From: Clostridia bacterium
GTDB lineage: Bacteria > Bacillota > Clostridia > Oscillospirales > CAG-272
Assembly (NCBI GenBank): GCA_017456895.1
Contig: JAFTIN010000023.1
Location: 1-53,262, forward strand
DNA: 53,262 nt
Direction: 5' to 3'
Made by a program: the position numbers and the translations under genes. Positions within the stretch are counted from its first letter, which is position 1, and every line of letters begins with the position of its first letter. The notes beneath the pieces were generated by a model. The model saw only the letters and a program-made list of their open reading frames with translations. It made no database searches and was not told where the DNA came from. Below, in pieces: positions 1-9,265 of this stretch.

Positions 1-22
1 CCTGCAGGGAGGTGCGCCCTTT

Positions 23-206
23 CGTGTCATCCTGAGCGGAGGCGGTATGGAGCGAAGCGAGTTTCCGCCGTAGTCGAACCCGTAGGGCGATGCGTAGCAT
101 CGGGATCCACGATGGAAAGAATGCTGTTCTCGCCCGAGATCCTGCTCGGCTACGCCTCGCACTGCTCCGCAGTTCGACTTTGCTACGCTACGCTCAGGAT
201 GACACG
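23..206. repeat. Small element with 16-bp perfect terminal inverted repeats
   Basis: CGTGTCATCCTGAGCG at 23-38 is matched by its exact reverse complement at 191-206. The interior has further small palindromes (CGATGC/GCATCG near 89-103, GGCGG/CCGCC near 44-70). No transposase is present and the spanning reading frame has no recognisable domain. It looks like a non-coding palindromic intergenic repeat or a MITE-like element. Terminal matching is seen directly; mobility is not shown. Confidence 0.65.
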
Positions 207-265
207 GGCGGATTGCGCTTCACAAGAAAATATGTCTTTAATTAAGTCAGTGCTTGTAAAGAAAA

Positions 266-305
266 AAAGGACAGAGAATGTAAAACGCTCTCTGTCCTTT
301 TCCTG
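266..305. terminator. Intrinsic terminator, probably bidirectional
   Basis: A perfect 12-bp inverted repeat (AAAGGACAGAGA at 266-277, TCTCTGTCCTTT at 289-300) has an A-tract before it and a T-run after it. It most likely ends a transcript entering from the left of the window. A second weaker GC hairpin with a T-rich tail lies at about 334-362. Between them and the promoter at 598 nothing coding is convincing. Confidence 0.7.
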
Positions 306-597
306 TCAGTTCGAGTATACTGCTCTATGGCAGACGCCCTTCGGGGCGCCCTTGTTTTGTTGTTTATTCAACTATAAAAGTTTACATTTGTTCCATTTAT
401 ACGATAAACGTCTTGTTGTAAAAACAAAAGAGGTGTCCCGCTTTTTTATTTTCAAGAATGTGCATCTTCCATTTCGCTCAAAAACCGAAAACGATCGCCA
501 CTTTTCTCTCCTTTCTCTGGCTGTGGGTTTGTGCATTTTGTTGAAAAAAATCAAGTTTTGCGCGCTTTTTTGTCAACCTAATTCTTCAAATTATTTA

Positions 598-626
598 TTG
601 ACATTCTAAGATATTTGTAATATAAT
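598..626 (+). promoter_or_regulatory. Sigma-A promoter of the purine operon
   Basis: TTGACA at 598-603 and TATAAT at 621-626 are separated by 17 bp, a consensus housekeeping promoter. Transcription would start near 633, giving a leader of about 210 nt that contains the ZTP riboswitch and a terminator before purE. Confidence 0.85.
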
Positions 627-654
627 ATACTTAGTTTTAGCGATTTGAGGCTGA

Positions 655-748
655 GCCCGGACGCAAACTTATCCCGTGACTGACGGATCTTCGCGGATTT
701 AACCGCGGTGCCACGGAGATATACATAAAAAATGCCGACCGTCTGGGC
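655..748 (+). promoter_or_regulatory. ZTP (pfl) riboswitch upstream of purE
   Basis: The leader carries the hallmarks of the pfl/ZTP motif: CGTGACTGACGG at about 675-686, a helix around 690-708, CCACGGAG at 711-718, and the 3' core GACCGTCTGGGC at 737-748. The usual GGCGG...CCGCC pairing appears here as ACGG...CCGT, a compensatory change that supports the fold. Known ZTP riboswitches sense ZTP/ZMP, the AICAR-derived signal of 10-formyl-tetrahydrofolate shortage, and turn on purine and one-carbon genes. The operon behind it contains AICAR transformylase and fhs, which fits well. Assignment is by eye. Confidence 0.8.
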
Positions 749-783
749 GCACTTCCTTTTTATCGGGTAAGTGCGCCTTTTTG
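746..783 (+). terminator. Riboswitch-controlled intrinsic terminator
   Basis: GGCGCACTT (746-754) pairs with AAGTGCGCC (769-777), followed by a run of T. The 5' arm overlaps the last bases of the riboswitch core, so ligand binding and terminator formation should be mutually exclusive. Gene activation by ligand is the expected logic for this class. Confidence 0.85.
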
Positions 784-841
784 CATTTTTAAAAACAAAA
801 TACATTGGTTTTGGCGCTATCGCGCCGGAAGGGAGCTTTAT

Positions 842-1336
842 ATGAAAAAGGTTGGAATCGTTATGGGAAGCGCAAGTGATCTGCCCGTAGTGAAGAAGGC
901 AATCGATACGCTCGTTTCATTGGACATTCCGTATGAGGTACACGTTTACTCTGCGCACAGAACGCCTGATGAGACGAGCGATTTTTCATCCACGGCAATT
1001 GACCGTGGCTTCGGAGTAATAATTGCGGCGGCGGGAATGGCCGCCCATCTGGCCGGTGTTGTCGCATCCAGGACGGTTCTACCCGTAATCGGCATCCCCT
1101 GCAAGTCGACAAATCTTGACGGGCTCGATGCTCTCCTGTCCACCGTGCAGATGCCCTCCGGCATCCCTGTAGCTACCGTAGCCGTAGACGGAGCAACCAA
1201 CGCGGCGCTCCTGGCGGCCGAGATTCTCGCTCTTGGCAACAAAGACCTTGCGGATAAGCTCATCGCAAAGAGAAAAAAAGATGCCGAAGCGGTCCTCTCA
1301 AAGAATGCAGAAATAGAAGCACAGTTTAACAAATAA
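842..1336 (+). CDS. purE: N5-carboxyaminoimidazole ribonucleotide mutase (PurE)
   Basis: Class I PurE, 164 residues, the usual bacterial length. It moves the carboxylate of N5-CAIR to give CAIR in IMP synthesis. The N-terminal Gly-Ser-Ala-Ser-Asp-Leu-Pro phosphate/substrate loop and the Ser-Ala-His-Arg-Thr-Pro motif with the catalytic His are both present. It starts at ATG 842 behind a GGAAGGGAG-like ribosome site and is the first gene after the ZTP riboswitch. purK, normally its partner, is not in this window, so it is either elsewhere or the cell relies on high CO2. Confidence 0.95.
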   Translation: MKKVGIVMGSASDLPVVKKAIDTLVSLDIPYEVHVYSAHRTPDETSDFSSTAIDRGFGVIIAAAGMAAHLAGVVASRTVLPVIGIPCKSTNLDGLDALLSTVQMPSGIPVATVAVDGATNAALLAAEILALGNKDLADKLIAKRKKDAEAVLSKNAEIEAQFNK

Positions 1337-1363
1337 AAAACAAAAAGCGAAAGGAATAAAAAA

Positions 1364-2044
1364 ATGAAGCTCGTTTACACAGGAAAGACAAAGAACGTTT
1401 ATGCACTTGACAACGGCAATTACCTCCTTAAATTCAAGGACGACTGCACCGGCAAGGACGGTGTTTTCGATCCCGGTGAAAACTCGGTAGGTCTTACCAT
1501 CGACGGCGTCGGTGACGTCAATCTTCGTATGTCCATCCATTTCTTCGAGAAGGTCAACAGTGCCGGCATCAAAACCCACTACGTAAATGCAGATCTTACT
1601 GACACTACTATGGAGGTCCTCCCTGCAAAGCCCTTTGGCAAAGGACTGGAGGTCATCTGCCGTCACAAAGCTGTGGGCAGCTTCTACCGTCGCTACAGCG
1701 ACTATATCGAGGAGGGCGCTGACCTTCCCGCATACGTTGAGACCACCTTTAAAAACGACGAGAAGGGTGATCCGCTCGTAACCAAGGACGGCCTCATTGC
1801 TCTCGGAGTAATGACCGACAAGCAGTACGACGACATCAAGCTCATGACTCAGAAGATCACCGAGATCGTAGCAAACGATCTTAAGGAAAAGGGTCTCATT
1901 CTCTACGACATCAAATTTGAGTTCGGATACGATAAGGACGGCGAGGTAATGCTTATTGACGAGATCTCCTCGGGCAATATGAGAGCGTACAAAGGCGGTA
2001 AATATGTCGATCCTCTCACCCTCTCCAAGCTCTTCTTCGCTTGA
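1364..2044 (+). CDS. purC: SAICAR synthetase (PurC)
   Basis: 226 residues, close to the typical bacterial length. It ligates aspartate to CAIR with ATP to form SAICAR. The N-terminal YTGKTKNVY loop corresponds to the family Y-x-GK-x-K-x-[VI]-Y nucleotide-binding motif, and the C-terminal half has the family stretch [10 protein letters not shown] followed by [11 protein letters not shown]. It lies 27 nt after purE in the same operon, with a GAAAGGAA ribosome site. Some positions (DEISSGNMR instead of the common DEISPDTCR) mark it as a divergent clostridial form. Confidence 0.93.
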   Translation: MKLVYTGKTKNVYALDNGNYLLKFKDDCTGKDGVFDPGENSVGLTIDGVGDVNLRMSIHFFEKVNSAGIKTHYVNADLTDTTMEVLPAKPFGKGLEVICRHKAVGSFYRRYSDYIEEGADLPAYVETTFKNDEKGDPLVTKDGLIALGVMTDKQYDDIKLMTQKITEIVANDLKEKGLILYDIKFEFGYDKDGEVMLIDEISSGNMRAYKGGKYVDPLTLSKLFFA

Positions 2045-2068
2045 TAATATACAGAAATAGGAGTAAAT

Positions 2069-3493
2069 ATGGGCGGTTTTTTCGGAGCGTGCCTTAAGTC
2101 TGACGCAATATCCGACGTATTCTTCGGCACCGACTACCACTCTCACCTCGGAACAAAGAGGGCGGGAATGGCGGCCTACAGCAAATCGGTAGGCCTGCAA
2201 AGATCTATACATAATATTGAAAACTCACCATTCAGAACCAAGTTTGAGCACGTGTTCGACGAAATGAACGGCCACAGTGCTATAGGCTGCATCAGCGACT
2301 ACGCGCCACAGCCCCTTTTGATCAGATCGAGGCTCGGAAAATATGCCATCTGCATCGTAGGAGTGGTAAATAATACCGAGGATCTAGTCGAAAAATACAT
2401 CTCCTCCGGTGACGGTCAGTTTGACGCTATGACAGGCGGCGCGGTAAATCCCACCGAGCTTATCGCCGCTCTGATAAACAAAAAGGGCAGCTTTAAGGAC
2501 GGTATTCGCTATGCGCAAAATGAGATAGTCGGTACTGCCGCTATCCTTATTCTCACAGAGAACGGAAGCATAATTGCCGCCAGAGACAGGGTAGGCAGAC
2601 TCCCTCTCGTCATAGGCAAAAACGAGCTCGGCTACTGCGCCACTCTTGAGCCCTTTGCGGCGACCAAGCTCGACTATGAGCCCGTCAAGGAGCTGCGCGC
2701 GGGAGAGATCGTAGAAATATCCAAAGACGGTATAAACGTGCTCTACGAGGGCTCGTCCGAAATGAAGATATGCTCCTTCCTCTGGAGCTACTACGGTTAT
2801 CCCACCTCAACGTATGAGGGAAAGAACGTTGAAACTATGAGATACCGCAACGGAGCGATACTTGCGGATAATGACAAGAAAAAAGGCAGGGGTGAGAATA
2901 TCGACTATGTCGGAGGCATCCCCGACTCGGGTACACCCCACGCTATAGGTTACGCTAACAGAAGCGGTATTCCCTTTGCCAGAGCGTTTATCAAATACAC
3001 GCCCACGTGGGCAAGAAGCTTTACTCCCGCAAAGCAGACCGAGAGAGAAAAGGTCGCAAAGATGAAGCAGATACCCGTGCACGAGCTCATCGATGGAAAG
3101 GATCTGCTTTTCGTCGACGACTCGATAGTACGAGGCACTCAAATACGCGAGACTGTAGAGTTTCTCTACGAGAACGGAGCAAGATCGGTGCATATGCGTT
3201 CTGCCTGCCCTCCCATTATGTACAGCTGTAAATTCCTTAACTTCTCAAGAGCAACGAGCGATATGGAGTTGATCACGAGAAGGATCATCGCCGAGCTCGA
3301 GCCGGACGAAGGAGAAAAATACATCGACGAATACAGTGACTTCACGACAGAGCGCGGAAAGAGACTGCGCGAAAAGCTGTGTGAAAAGCTCCATTTAAAA
3401 ACGATAGAATTCCAGTCGCTTGAAGGTATAACCGAGGCTATCGGCCTTGAGCCGTGCAAGCTCTGTACCTATTGCTGGAACGGAAAAGAATAA
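2069..3493 (+). CDS. purF: Amidophosphoribosyltransferase homologue lacking the N-terminal Cys nucleophile
   Basis: 474 residues with the PurF layout: an N-terminal Ntn glutaminase-like domain, then a PRTase domain with the PRPP loop [14 protein letters not shown]. Late cysteines (RSACPP, MYSC, and C-terminal CKLCTYC) resemble the Fe-S-binding cysteines of Bacillus-type PurF. It would make phosphoribosylamine from PRPP. Classical PurF matures to expose Cys1, which hydrolyses glutamine. Here the protein begins Met-Gly-Gly-Phe-Phe-Gly, so the nucleophile position is Gly and the nearest Cys is residue 8. The ATG at 2069 has an AGGAG site just upstream, so a mis-set start does not explain this. 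From memory, similar MGGxFG proteins occur in Bacteroidota. Ammonia-dependent activity is an inference. Confidence 0.88.
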   Translation: MGGFFGACLKSDAISDVFFGTDYHSHLGTKRAGMAAYSKSVGLQRSIHNIENSPFRTKFEHVFDEMNGHSAIGCISDYAPQPLLIRSRLGKYAICIVGVVNNTEDLVEKYISSGDGQFDAMTGGAVNPTELIAALINKKGSFKDGIRYAQNEIVGTAAILILTENGSIIAARDRVGRLPLVIGKNELGYCATLEPFAATKLDYEPVKELRAGEIVEISKDGINVLYEGSSEMKICSFLWSYYGYPTSTYEGKNVETMRYRNGAILADNDKKKGRGENIDYVGGIPDSGTPHAIGYANRSGIPFARAFIKYTPTWARSFTPAKQTEREKVAKMKQIPVHELIDGKDLLFVDDSIVRGTQIRETVEFLYENGARSVHMRSACPPIMYSCKFLNFSRATSDMELITRRIIAELEPDEGEKYIDEYSDFTTERGKRLREKLCEKLHLKTIEFQSLEGITEAIGLEPCKLCTYCWNGKE

Positions 3494-3509
3494 AGAAAGG
3501 ACTACCGTT

Positions 3510-4553
3510 ATGCATTCTCAATCAAGATCCGACTCCTATGCAAGCGCCGGAGTTGATATTACCGCGGGCTACCGCGCAGTCGAGCTTATGAAGGCTCACG
3601 TTGCGAGGACTGTTATCTCAAATAAATCCTCGGATATAGGCGGCTTCGGCGGTCTTTTCGAGCTGGATATTACCGATATGCCCCACCCCGTGTTAGTTTC
3701 CGGCACCGACGGAGTAGGCACTAAGCTCAAGCTCGCATTTCTTATGGACAAGCACGATACGGTCGGAATAGACTGTGTCGCGATGTGCGTTAACGACGTT
3801 ATCTGCTGCGGTGCAAAGCCGCTTTTCTTCCTCGACTATATCGCCTGCGGAAAGAATTTTCCGGAGAAGATCGCAGAAATTGTCAGCGGTGTTGCCGAGG
3901 GCTGTGTACAGTCAGGCTGTGAGCTGATCGGCGGCGAGACCGCGGAGATGCCCGGATTCTACCCGATAGACGAATACGATCTCGCAGGATTCACCGTCGG
4001 CGCAGTCGACAGATCCGGAGTCATCAACAACAAGCTTATGGTGGAGGGAGACGTGGTGATAGCCATTCCCTCAAGCGGTGTTCACTCCAACGGCTTCTCA
4101 CTCGTAAGAAAGGTCTTTGACGTCGAGAAGTGCGACCTCAAGGCGCCCGTCGAGGAGCTCGGCGGACATTCTCTCGGCGAAACTCTTCTCACCCCGACGA
4201 AAATATACGTCAAGCCCATGCTCGCGCTTATGAAAGAGATTACGGTAAAGGGTGTTTCCCACATCACGGGCGGCGGCTTCTACGAGAATATACCGAGAAG
4301 CATACCCGACGGACTCGGCGCTAAGATCGACAAGTCGGCTGTAAAAATACTCCCCATCTTCAAGCTTATAGAGAAGGTCGGAGGCATAAGCGAAAGAGAT
4401 ATGTTCAACACCTTCAATATGGGTGTCGGAATGAGCGTCGTCGTGGCCAAGGAGGATGCAGAGCGTGCCCTCGAGATACTTAAAGCCAACGGAGAGGACG
4501 CATATCTTATCGGAGAGATCGTAAGATCGGACGATAAGATCATACTTGAGTGA
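3510..4553 (+). CDS. purM: AIR synthetase (PurM)
   Basis: 347 residues from the ATG at 3510, which follows an AAAGAAAGGA ribosome site and lies 16 nt after purF. An upstream in-frame ATG inside purF would add 21 residues foreign to the family and is not preferred. PurM closes FGAM to AIR using ATP. Family motifs are visible: SYASAGVDI at the N-terminus, the ATP-binding [15 protein letters not shown] stretch, [11 protein letters not shown], and the late [13 protein letters not shown]. It is a dimeric cytosolic enzyme of the PurM/SelD fold shared with PurL. Confidence 0.95.
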   Translation: MHSQSRSDSYASAGVDITAGYRAVELMKAHVARTVISNKSSDIGGFGGLFELDITDMPHPVLVSGTDGVGTKLKLAFLMDKHDTVGIDCVAMCVNDVICCGAKPLFFLDYIACGKNFPEKIAEIVSGVAEGCVQSGCELIGGETAEMPGFYPIDEYDLAGFTVGAVDRSGVINNKLMVEGDVVIAIPSSGVHSNGFSLVRKVFDVEKCDLKAPVEELGGHSLGETLLTPTKIYVKPMLALMKEITVKGVSHITGGGFYENIPRSIPDGLGAKIDKSAVKILPIFKLIEKVGGISERDMFNTFNMGVGMSVVVAKEDAERALEILKANGEDAYLIGEIVRSDDKIILE

Positions 4554-4568
4554 TCCGGAGCTGTAACT

Positions 4569-5189
4569 ATGGATAAAATTAAGATTGCCGTTCTGGTTTC
4601 GGGCGGCGGTACCAACCTCGGCGCGCTTATTGAAGCCGAAAGAAAAGGAATAATCAAAAGCGGAGAAATTAAGCTCGTGATCTCAAACAAGGTCGGAGCA
4701 TACGCTCTTGAAAGAGCAAAAAACGCCGGCATTGAGGCTCTCACAGTAACAAAAGCGGACTGCGGCTCACAGGCGGAGTTCGAGGACAGATTGATTTCGC
4801 TTCTCACATCGCACGGCATAGAGCTTATTGTTTTAGCGGGCTTTATGTCCATACTTTCCGAGAGATTCACAAAAACCTTCTCTGACAGGATAATCAACGT
4901 ACACCCGTCTCTCATCCCCTCCTTCTCGGGTAAGGGCTTCTACGGACTGCGAGTTCACGAGGCTGCGCTTGAGTACGGCGTCAAGGTCACGGGCGCTACA
5001 GTCCATTATGTCAACGAGGTGCCGGACGGAGGTAAAATAATACTGCAAAAGAGCGTAGCCGTAAAGGATACGGACACCCCCGAGGTGCTCCAAAGACGTG
5101 TTATGGAAAAGGCAGAGTGGATCATACTTCCAAAAGCATGTGAAATGGTGTCAAAGAGGTTGATTATTGAAAAATCGCATAAATGTTAA
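4569..5189 (+). CDS. purN: Phosphoribosylglycinamide formyltransferase (PurN)
   Basis: 206 residues, typical for folate-dependent GART. It transfers the formyl group of 10-formyl-THF to GAR. The N-terminal VSGGGTNLGAL phosphate loop, the INVHPSLIPSF motif with the catalytic His, and the HYVNEVPDGGKII stretch are all present. It lies 15 nt after purM. Using a formyl-THF enzyme here, with AICAR transformylase and fhs in the same operon, explains control by a ZTP riboswitch. Confidence 0.95.
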   Translation: MDKIKIAVLVSGGGTNLGALIEAERKGIIKSGEIKLVISNKVGAYALERAKNAGIEALTVTKADCGSQAEFEDRLISLLTSHGIELIVLAGFMSILSERFTKTFSDRIINVHPSLIPSFSGKGFYGLRVHEAALEYGVKVTGATVHYVNEVPDGGKIILQKSVAVKDTDTPEVLQRRVMEKAEWIILPKACEMVSKRLIIEKSHKC

Positions 5190-5207
5190 TTTTATTTTAC
5201 ATAATTT

Positions 5208-7313
5208 ATGACCAACAAAGAAAAAATTACTGAAAATTTTGGCGTAATGCTTTTTAGCGAAAGCGTTATGAAGGCCAGGCTTACTCCCGATGTGTACGAA
5301 TCGGTGAGGCTCGCCAAGGAAAGAGGTACACCGCTCTCCCACGACGTAGCAAAAAGCGTGGCAAAAGCTATGCTTGACTGGGCGGTCGAGCACGGAGCGA
5401 CACACTATACGCATTGGTTCCAGCCTATGACCGGAATAACCGCAGAAAAGCACGATGCGTTTTTGGAGCCGCATAAAGCCACGAAGGAACCTATACTTAA
5501 GCTGTCTGAGAAATCCCTTGTCAAAGGAGAGGCCGATGCCTCGAGCTTTCCCTCGGGAGGCTTAAGAGCCACCTTTGAGGCGAGAGGCTACACCACCTGG
5601 GATCCCACGTCCTACGCTTTCGTCAAGGATGGAAGTCTTTATATACCTACGGCGTTCTGCTCTTACGGAGGAGAGGCTCTGGATAAAAAAACTCCTCTCC
5701 TACGCTCAATAGACGCCCTTAACACGCAGGCAATGAGAATATTACGTATTTTCGGTGATGAAAAGACAAAGCGTATTATTCCGACCGTAGGAGCTGAGCA
5801 GGAATACTTTCTTATTGACAAGAGCGTGTATGAAAAGAGAATGGACCTCATCCACTGCGGAAGAACTCTTTTCGGCGCCCGTCCCTCAAAGGGCCAGGAG
5901 CTGGAGGACCACTATTACGGCTCGATAAAGCCAAGAGTAGCCTCCTTTATGAAAGAGCTCGACACCGAGCTTTGGAAAATGGGAGTGTACGCCAAAACAA
6001 AGCACAACGAGGCAGCCCCCGCGCAACATGAGTTGGCGTGTATCTATGACTCATCCAACATCGCCACCGACCAAAATCAGATAGTTATGGATCTTATGAA
6101 ATCCATCGCGGGTAAGCACGGTCTTGTCTGTCTCTTACACGAGAAACCGTTTGCGTCGGTCAGCGGCAGCGGAAAGCACAACAACTGGTCGCTCTCCACC
6201 GACACGGGCGAAAACATTTTTGAGCCGGGCGCTACCCCAAACGATAACGCTCGCTTTCTGCTTTTCCTGCTCGCCGTAATTTCCGCGGTGGACAAGCATC
6301 AGGATCTTCTGAGAATAAGCATAGCCTCTGCGGGCAACGACCATCGTCTCGGCGCGTCCGAGGCTCCTCCCACCATCGTTTCCATATATCTCGGCGAGGA
6401 GCTCGAAGCTATTCTTGATGCTATCGAGCGCGGCAAAAGCTATCATTCCGCAGAAGCGTCCATTCTCAACGTCGGTATATCTACTCTCCCTACGATACAA
6501 AAGGATTCAACCGACAGAAACAGGACGTCCCCTTTTGCATTCACAGGAAATAAGTTTGAGTTCCGTATGGTCGGCGCGCCTTCTAACATCGGCTGTCCTA
6601 ACTTCATTATAAACACTATCGTCGCAGACGAGCTTTGCGCATTTGCAGACGAGCTCGAAGGCAAAGAAGATTTAAGATCCGCGTTATCCGAGCTGTTCAG
6701 AAGGACGGTAAAGGAACACAAGAGAATTATCTACAGCGGTAACAGCTATTCGGAGCTGTGGCGTCGCGAAGCGGCGGAGCGGGGCCTTTTGAATCTTGAA
6801 TCTACCCCCGACGCGCTCCTAGGGTACCTTGATAAGAAGAATATCTCTCTTTTCGAGCGTCACAAGGTGCTCACCGAAAGTGAGATCACCTCCCGCGGAG
6901 AAATATTGCTTGAGAACTACGCAAAAACAATACACATAGAGGCCCTGACAGCGCTCGATATGGCGAGAATGGAAATCATTCCGAGCATAATTAAGTACCA
7001 AAGCTTTATTCTTGACGAGGCTATAAAGAAGAAAAACTTCCCTGCCCTAAGCACAAAGCCGGAGGACGACCTCATCTTTCGCATCAGCTCGCTTTTTGAC
7101 GTCTTTTACTCCGAGCTTTCACTCCTTGAAAAGGCTATTGAGAATTACCCCTCGGACGCCTCGGCAAAGGAAAGGGCCTTTTATTCAAAGGACCGTCTTC
7201 TCGCCTCGATGGAGAGACTCAGGGACAGCGCAGATAAAATAGAGCTTTTGACAGGCAAAGAGTTTTTACCGTATCCATCTTACGAAGATATTCTATACAG
7301 TGTTAATTATTAA
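5208..7313 (+). CDS. glnN: Glutamine synthetase type III
   Basis: 701 residues, the size of GSIII and far longer than GSI (about 450). It makes glutamine from glutamate, ammonia and ATP and forms large dodecamers. Motifs include FPSGGLRATFEARGYT near residue 105, GAEQEYFLID near 200, and SGKHNNWSLST near 320, which are the metal and ammonium site elements. It sits 18 nt after purN and before the IMP cyclohydrolase gene. Having glnN inside the purine operon ties glutamine supply to its heaviest use. Start: the ATG at 5208 lacks an obvious strong ribosome site, and an ATG at 5247 (GVMLFSE) is a possible alternative. Confidence 0.93.
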   Translation: MTNKEKITENFGVMLFSESVMKARLTPDVYESVRLAKERGTPLSHDVAKSVAKAMLDWAVEHGATHYTHWFQPMTGITAEKHDAFLEPHKATKEPILKLSEKSLVKGEADASSFPSGGLRATFEARGYTTWDPTSYAFVKDGSLYIPTAFCSYGGEALDKKTPLLRSIDALNTQAMRILRIFGDEKTKRIIPTVGAEQEYFLIDKSVYEKRMDLIHCGRTLFGARPSKGQELEDHYYGSIKPRVASFMKELDTELWKMGVYAKTKHNEAAPAQHELACIYDSSNIATDQNQIVMDLMKSIAGKHGLVCLLHEKPFASVSGSGKHNNWSLSTDTGENIFEPGATPNDNARFLLFLLAVISAVDKHQDLLRISIASAGNDHRLGASEAPPTIVSIYLGEELEAILDAIERGKSYHSAEASILNVGISTLPTIQKDSTDRNRTSPFAFTGNKFEFRMVGAPSNIGCPNFIINTIVADELCAFADELEGKEDLRSALSELFRRTVKEHKRIIYSGNSYSELWRREAAERGLLNLESTPDALLGYLDKKNISLFERHKVLTESEITSRGEILLENYAKTIHIEALTALDMARMEIIPSIIKYQSFILDEAIKKKNFPALSTKPEDDLIFRISSLFDVFYSELSLLEKAIENYPSDASAKERAFYSKDRLLASMERLRDSADKIELLTGKEFLPYPSYEDILYSVNY

Positions 7314-7326
7314 GGAGTTTTTGCAA

Positions 7327-8046
7327 ATGAATATTTACAAAATCAATAATATTGGCGAGCTGATCAGAGATAACCCATATGTAGGACGCGGAATAGTTAT
7401 TGGAAAAAGTGAGAGCGGTGAGTACGCCGTAAGTGCATATTTTATTATGGGAAGATCGGCAAACAGCCGTAACCGTGTTTTCACAAAGCGCGACTTAGAC
7501 CTCTACACCGAGCCGTATGACGCGAGTAAGGTCGAGGATCCCTCCCTTATAATCTACGCCGCGATCAGAAAGACGGAGCGCGGCCTCATAGTAACCAACG
7601 GCGACCAGACCGACACGATCTTTGACGGCCTTAAAAACGGACTCTCCTTCTCCGACTCCTTAAAGAGCCGCGAGTTCGAGCCCGACGCTCCAAACCTCAC
7701 CCCGAGGATCAGCGGTTATCTGACCTTTATGGGTGACGGCTTCTCCTACGAGATGAGCATACTCAAGTCGGCAGATCCGCTCGGCACGGCGTGTAACAGA
7801 TACACCTTCTCCTACCCCTCCCTCCCCGGTCTCGGACACTTTATCCATACCTACGTGACCGACGGCAATCCTATCCCCACCTTCCAGGGTGAGCCCGAGA
7901 GAGTGGCTATCCCCGATGATATCGACTCCTTCACAAACGAGCTGTGGGATAATCTCAACGAGGATAATAAGATCTCCCTGTACGTAAGATACGAAAGTCT
8001 TAAGAGCGGTGAGGTTACCGACAGACTCATAAACAAAAACTCCTGA
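7327..8046 (+). CDS. PurO-like IMP cyclohydrolase
   Basis: 239 residues from the ATG at 7327, preceded by an AAGGAG site (7312-7317) that overlaps the glnN stop. It resembles the archaeal-type IMP cyclohydrolase family (PurO, PF07826): an N-terminal half with NPYVGRGIVIG and YFIMGRSANSRNR and a C-terminal TYVTDGNPIP stretch. It would close FAICAR to IMP. It stands immediately before a PurH that lacks its cyclohydrolase domain, so the two together replace bifunctional PurH. Family assignment is from recognised motifs; activity is inferred from family and context. Confidence 0.85.
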   Translation: MNIYKINNIGELIRDNPYVGRGIVIGKSESGEYAVSAYFIMGRSANSRNRVFTKRDLDLYTEPYDASKVEDPSLIIYAAIRKTERGLIVTNGDQTDTIFDGLKNGLSFSDSLKSREFEPDAPNLTPRISGYLTFMGDGFSYEMSILKSADPLGTACNRYTFSYPSLPGLGHFIHTYVTDGNPIPTFQGEPERVAIPDDIDSFTNELWDNLNEDNKISLYVRYESLKSGEVTDRLINKNS

Positions 8047-8059
8047 AAGGATAATAAAG

Positions 8060-9247
8060 ATGAAAGAATTTGAGCTTAAGTACGGCTGTAACCCCAACCA
8101 GAAGCCGTCAAAGATATATATGCACGACGGAAGCGAGCTCCCCATAGAGATCCTTTCCGGCAGACCGGGATACATAAACTTCCTCGACGCCTTCAACTCC
8201 TGGCAGCTTGTCAAGGAGATCAAGGAGGCTATCGGTATGCCCGCAGCTGCGAGCTTCAAGCACGTTTCCCCCACCTCCGCAGCTATAGGTAAGCCGCTCT
8301 CCGACGCCCTGAAGAAGGCATGCTTTGTCGACGATATCGAGGGCCTTGACGACTCACCTCTTGCCTGCGCTTATGCAAGAGCGAGAGGCACGGACAGAAT
8401 GTCCTCCTTCGGCGACTGGATCGCCCTCTCCGACGAGTGCGACCTCACCACGGCTAAGATCATCAGCCGCGAGGTGTCCGACGGAATCATCGCCCCCTCC
8501 TACTCCCCCGAAGCGCTTGAGCTGCTCAAGGCTAAGAGAAAGGGTAACTACAACATCGTTAAGATCGATCCCGACTTTGTACCCGCGGATGTGGAGAGAA
8601 AGCAGGTGTTCGGCATCACCTTCGAGCAGGGACGCAACAACTTCAAGATAGACCGCGAGCTCATCTCCAACATTGTGACGCAGAACAAGGAGCTCCCCGA
8701 GGAGGCGAAGATAGATATGATCATCGCCCTCATCACACTCAAATACACCCAGTCAAACTCGGTATGCTTTGCCAAAGATGGTCAGGCCATCGGTGTCGGA
8801 GCAGGCCAGCAGTCGAGAATACACTGCACACGGCTGGCAGGTGATAAGGCCGATCTCTGGCATCTCCGCCAGAGCGAGAAGGTCCTTTCCCTTAAGTTTG
8901 CAGACGGCATAGGCAGACCGGACAAGAACAATATCATCGACCTCTATCTCTCCGACAGAGACTCTGATACCGTCCTCGGAGACGACGTATGGCAAAACTA
9001 CTTTTCCGAGAGACCTGAGCCCTTCACCCGTGAGGAAAAGGACGCGTACCTTGCCACAATTACCGGTGTGACCGTAGGCTCCGATGCATTCTTCCCCTTC
9101 GCGGATAATATAGACCGCGCGGCAAAGAGCGGTGTTAAATACATCGCAGAGCCCGGAGGATCAATACGAGATAACCTCGTCATAGAGGCGGCAAACAAAT
9201 ACGGTATGGTAATGTCGTTTACCGGCATGAGACTCTTCCATCATTAA
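8060..9247 (+). CDS. purH: Stand-alone AICAR transformylase (PurH without the cyclohydrolase domain)
   Basis: 395 residues, matching only the C-terminal AICARFT part of PurH (normal bifunctional protein about 510). It begins at MKEFELKYGCNPNQKP, the usual start of the transformylase domain, and shows FKHVSPTSAA with the catalytic Lys-His and QSNSVCFAKDGQAIGVGAGQQSR near residue 240. The missing MGS-like cyclohydrolase is supplied by the gene just upstream. The protein uses 10-formyl-THF to formylate AICAR; its substrate ZMP relates to the ligand of the riboswitch at the operon head. The start has a GAAAGGATAA ribosome site. Confidence 0.92.
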   Translation: MKEFELKYGCNPNQKPSKIYMHDGSELPIEILSGRPGYINFLDAFNSWQLVKEIKEAIGMPAAASFKHVSPTSAAIGKPLSDALKKACFVDDIEGLDDSPLACAYARARGTDRMSSFGDWIALSDECDLTTAKIISREVSDGIIAPSYSPEALELLKAKRKGNYNIVKIDPDFVPADVERKQVFGITFEQGRNNFKIDRELISNIVTQNKELPEEAKIDMIIALITLKYTQSNSVCFAKDGQAIGVGAGQQSRIHCTRLAGDKADLWHLRQSEKVLSLKFADGIGRPDKNNIIDLYLSDRDSDTVLGDDVWQNYFSERPEPFTREEKDAYLATITGVTVGSDAFFPFADNIDRAAKSGVKYIAEPGGSIRDNLVIEAANKYGMVMSFTGMRLFHH

Positions 9248-9265
9248 TTAACCAAGGAGCTTAGA

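Noticed and set aside
112..609. 165-codon frame at the left end
   Set aside because: It spans the terminal-inverted-repeat element and terminator and has no protein-like composition.
655..748. Tetrahydrofolate, purine (guanine) or PRPP riboswitch
   Set aside because: The conserved cores of those classes are not seen, whereas the GACCGTCTGGGC and CGTGACTGACGG pair fits ZTP.
1298..2212. 304-codon open frame antisense to purC and the purF start
   Set aside because: It mirrors purC codon structure on the other strand, has no family match or ribosome site, and purC is unmistakable.
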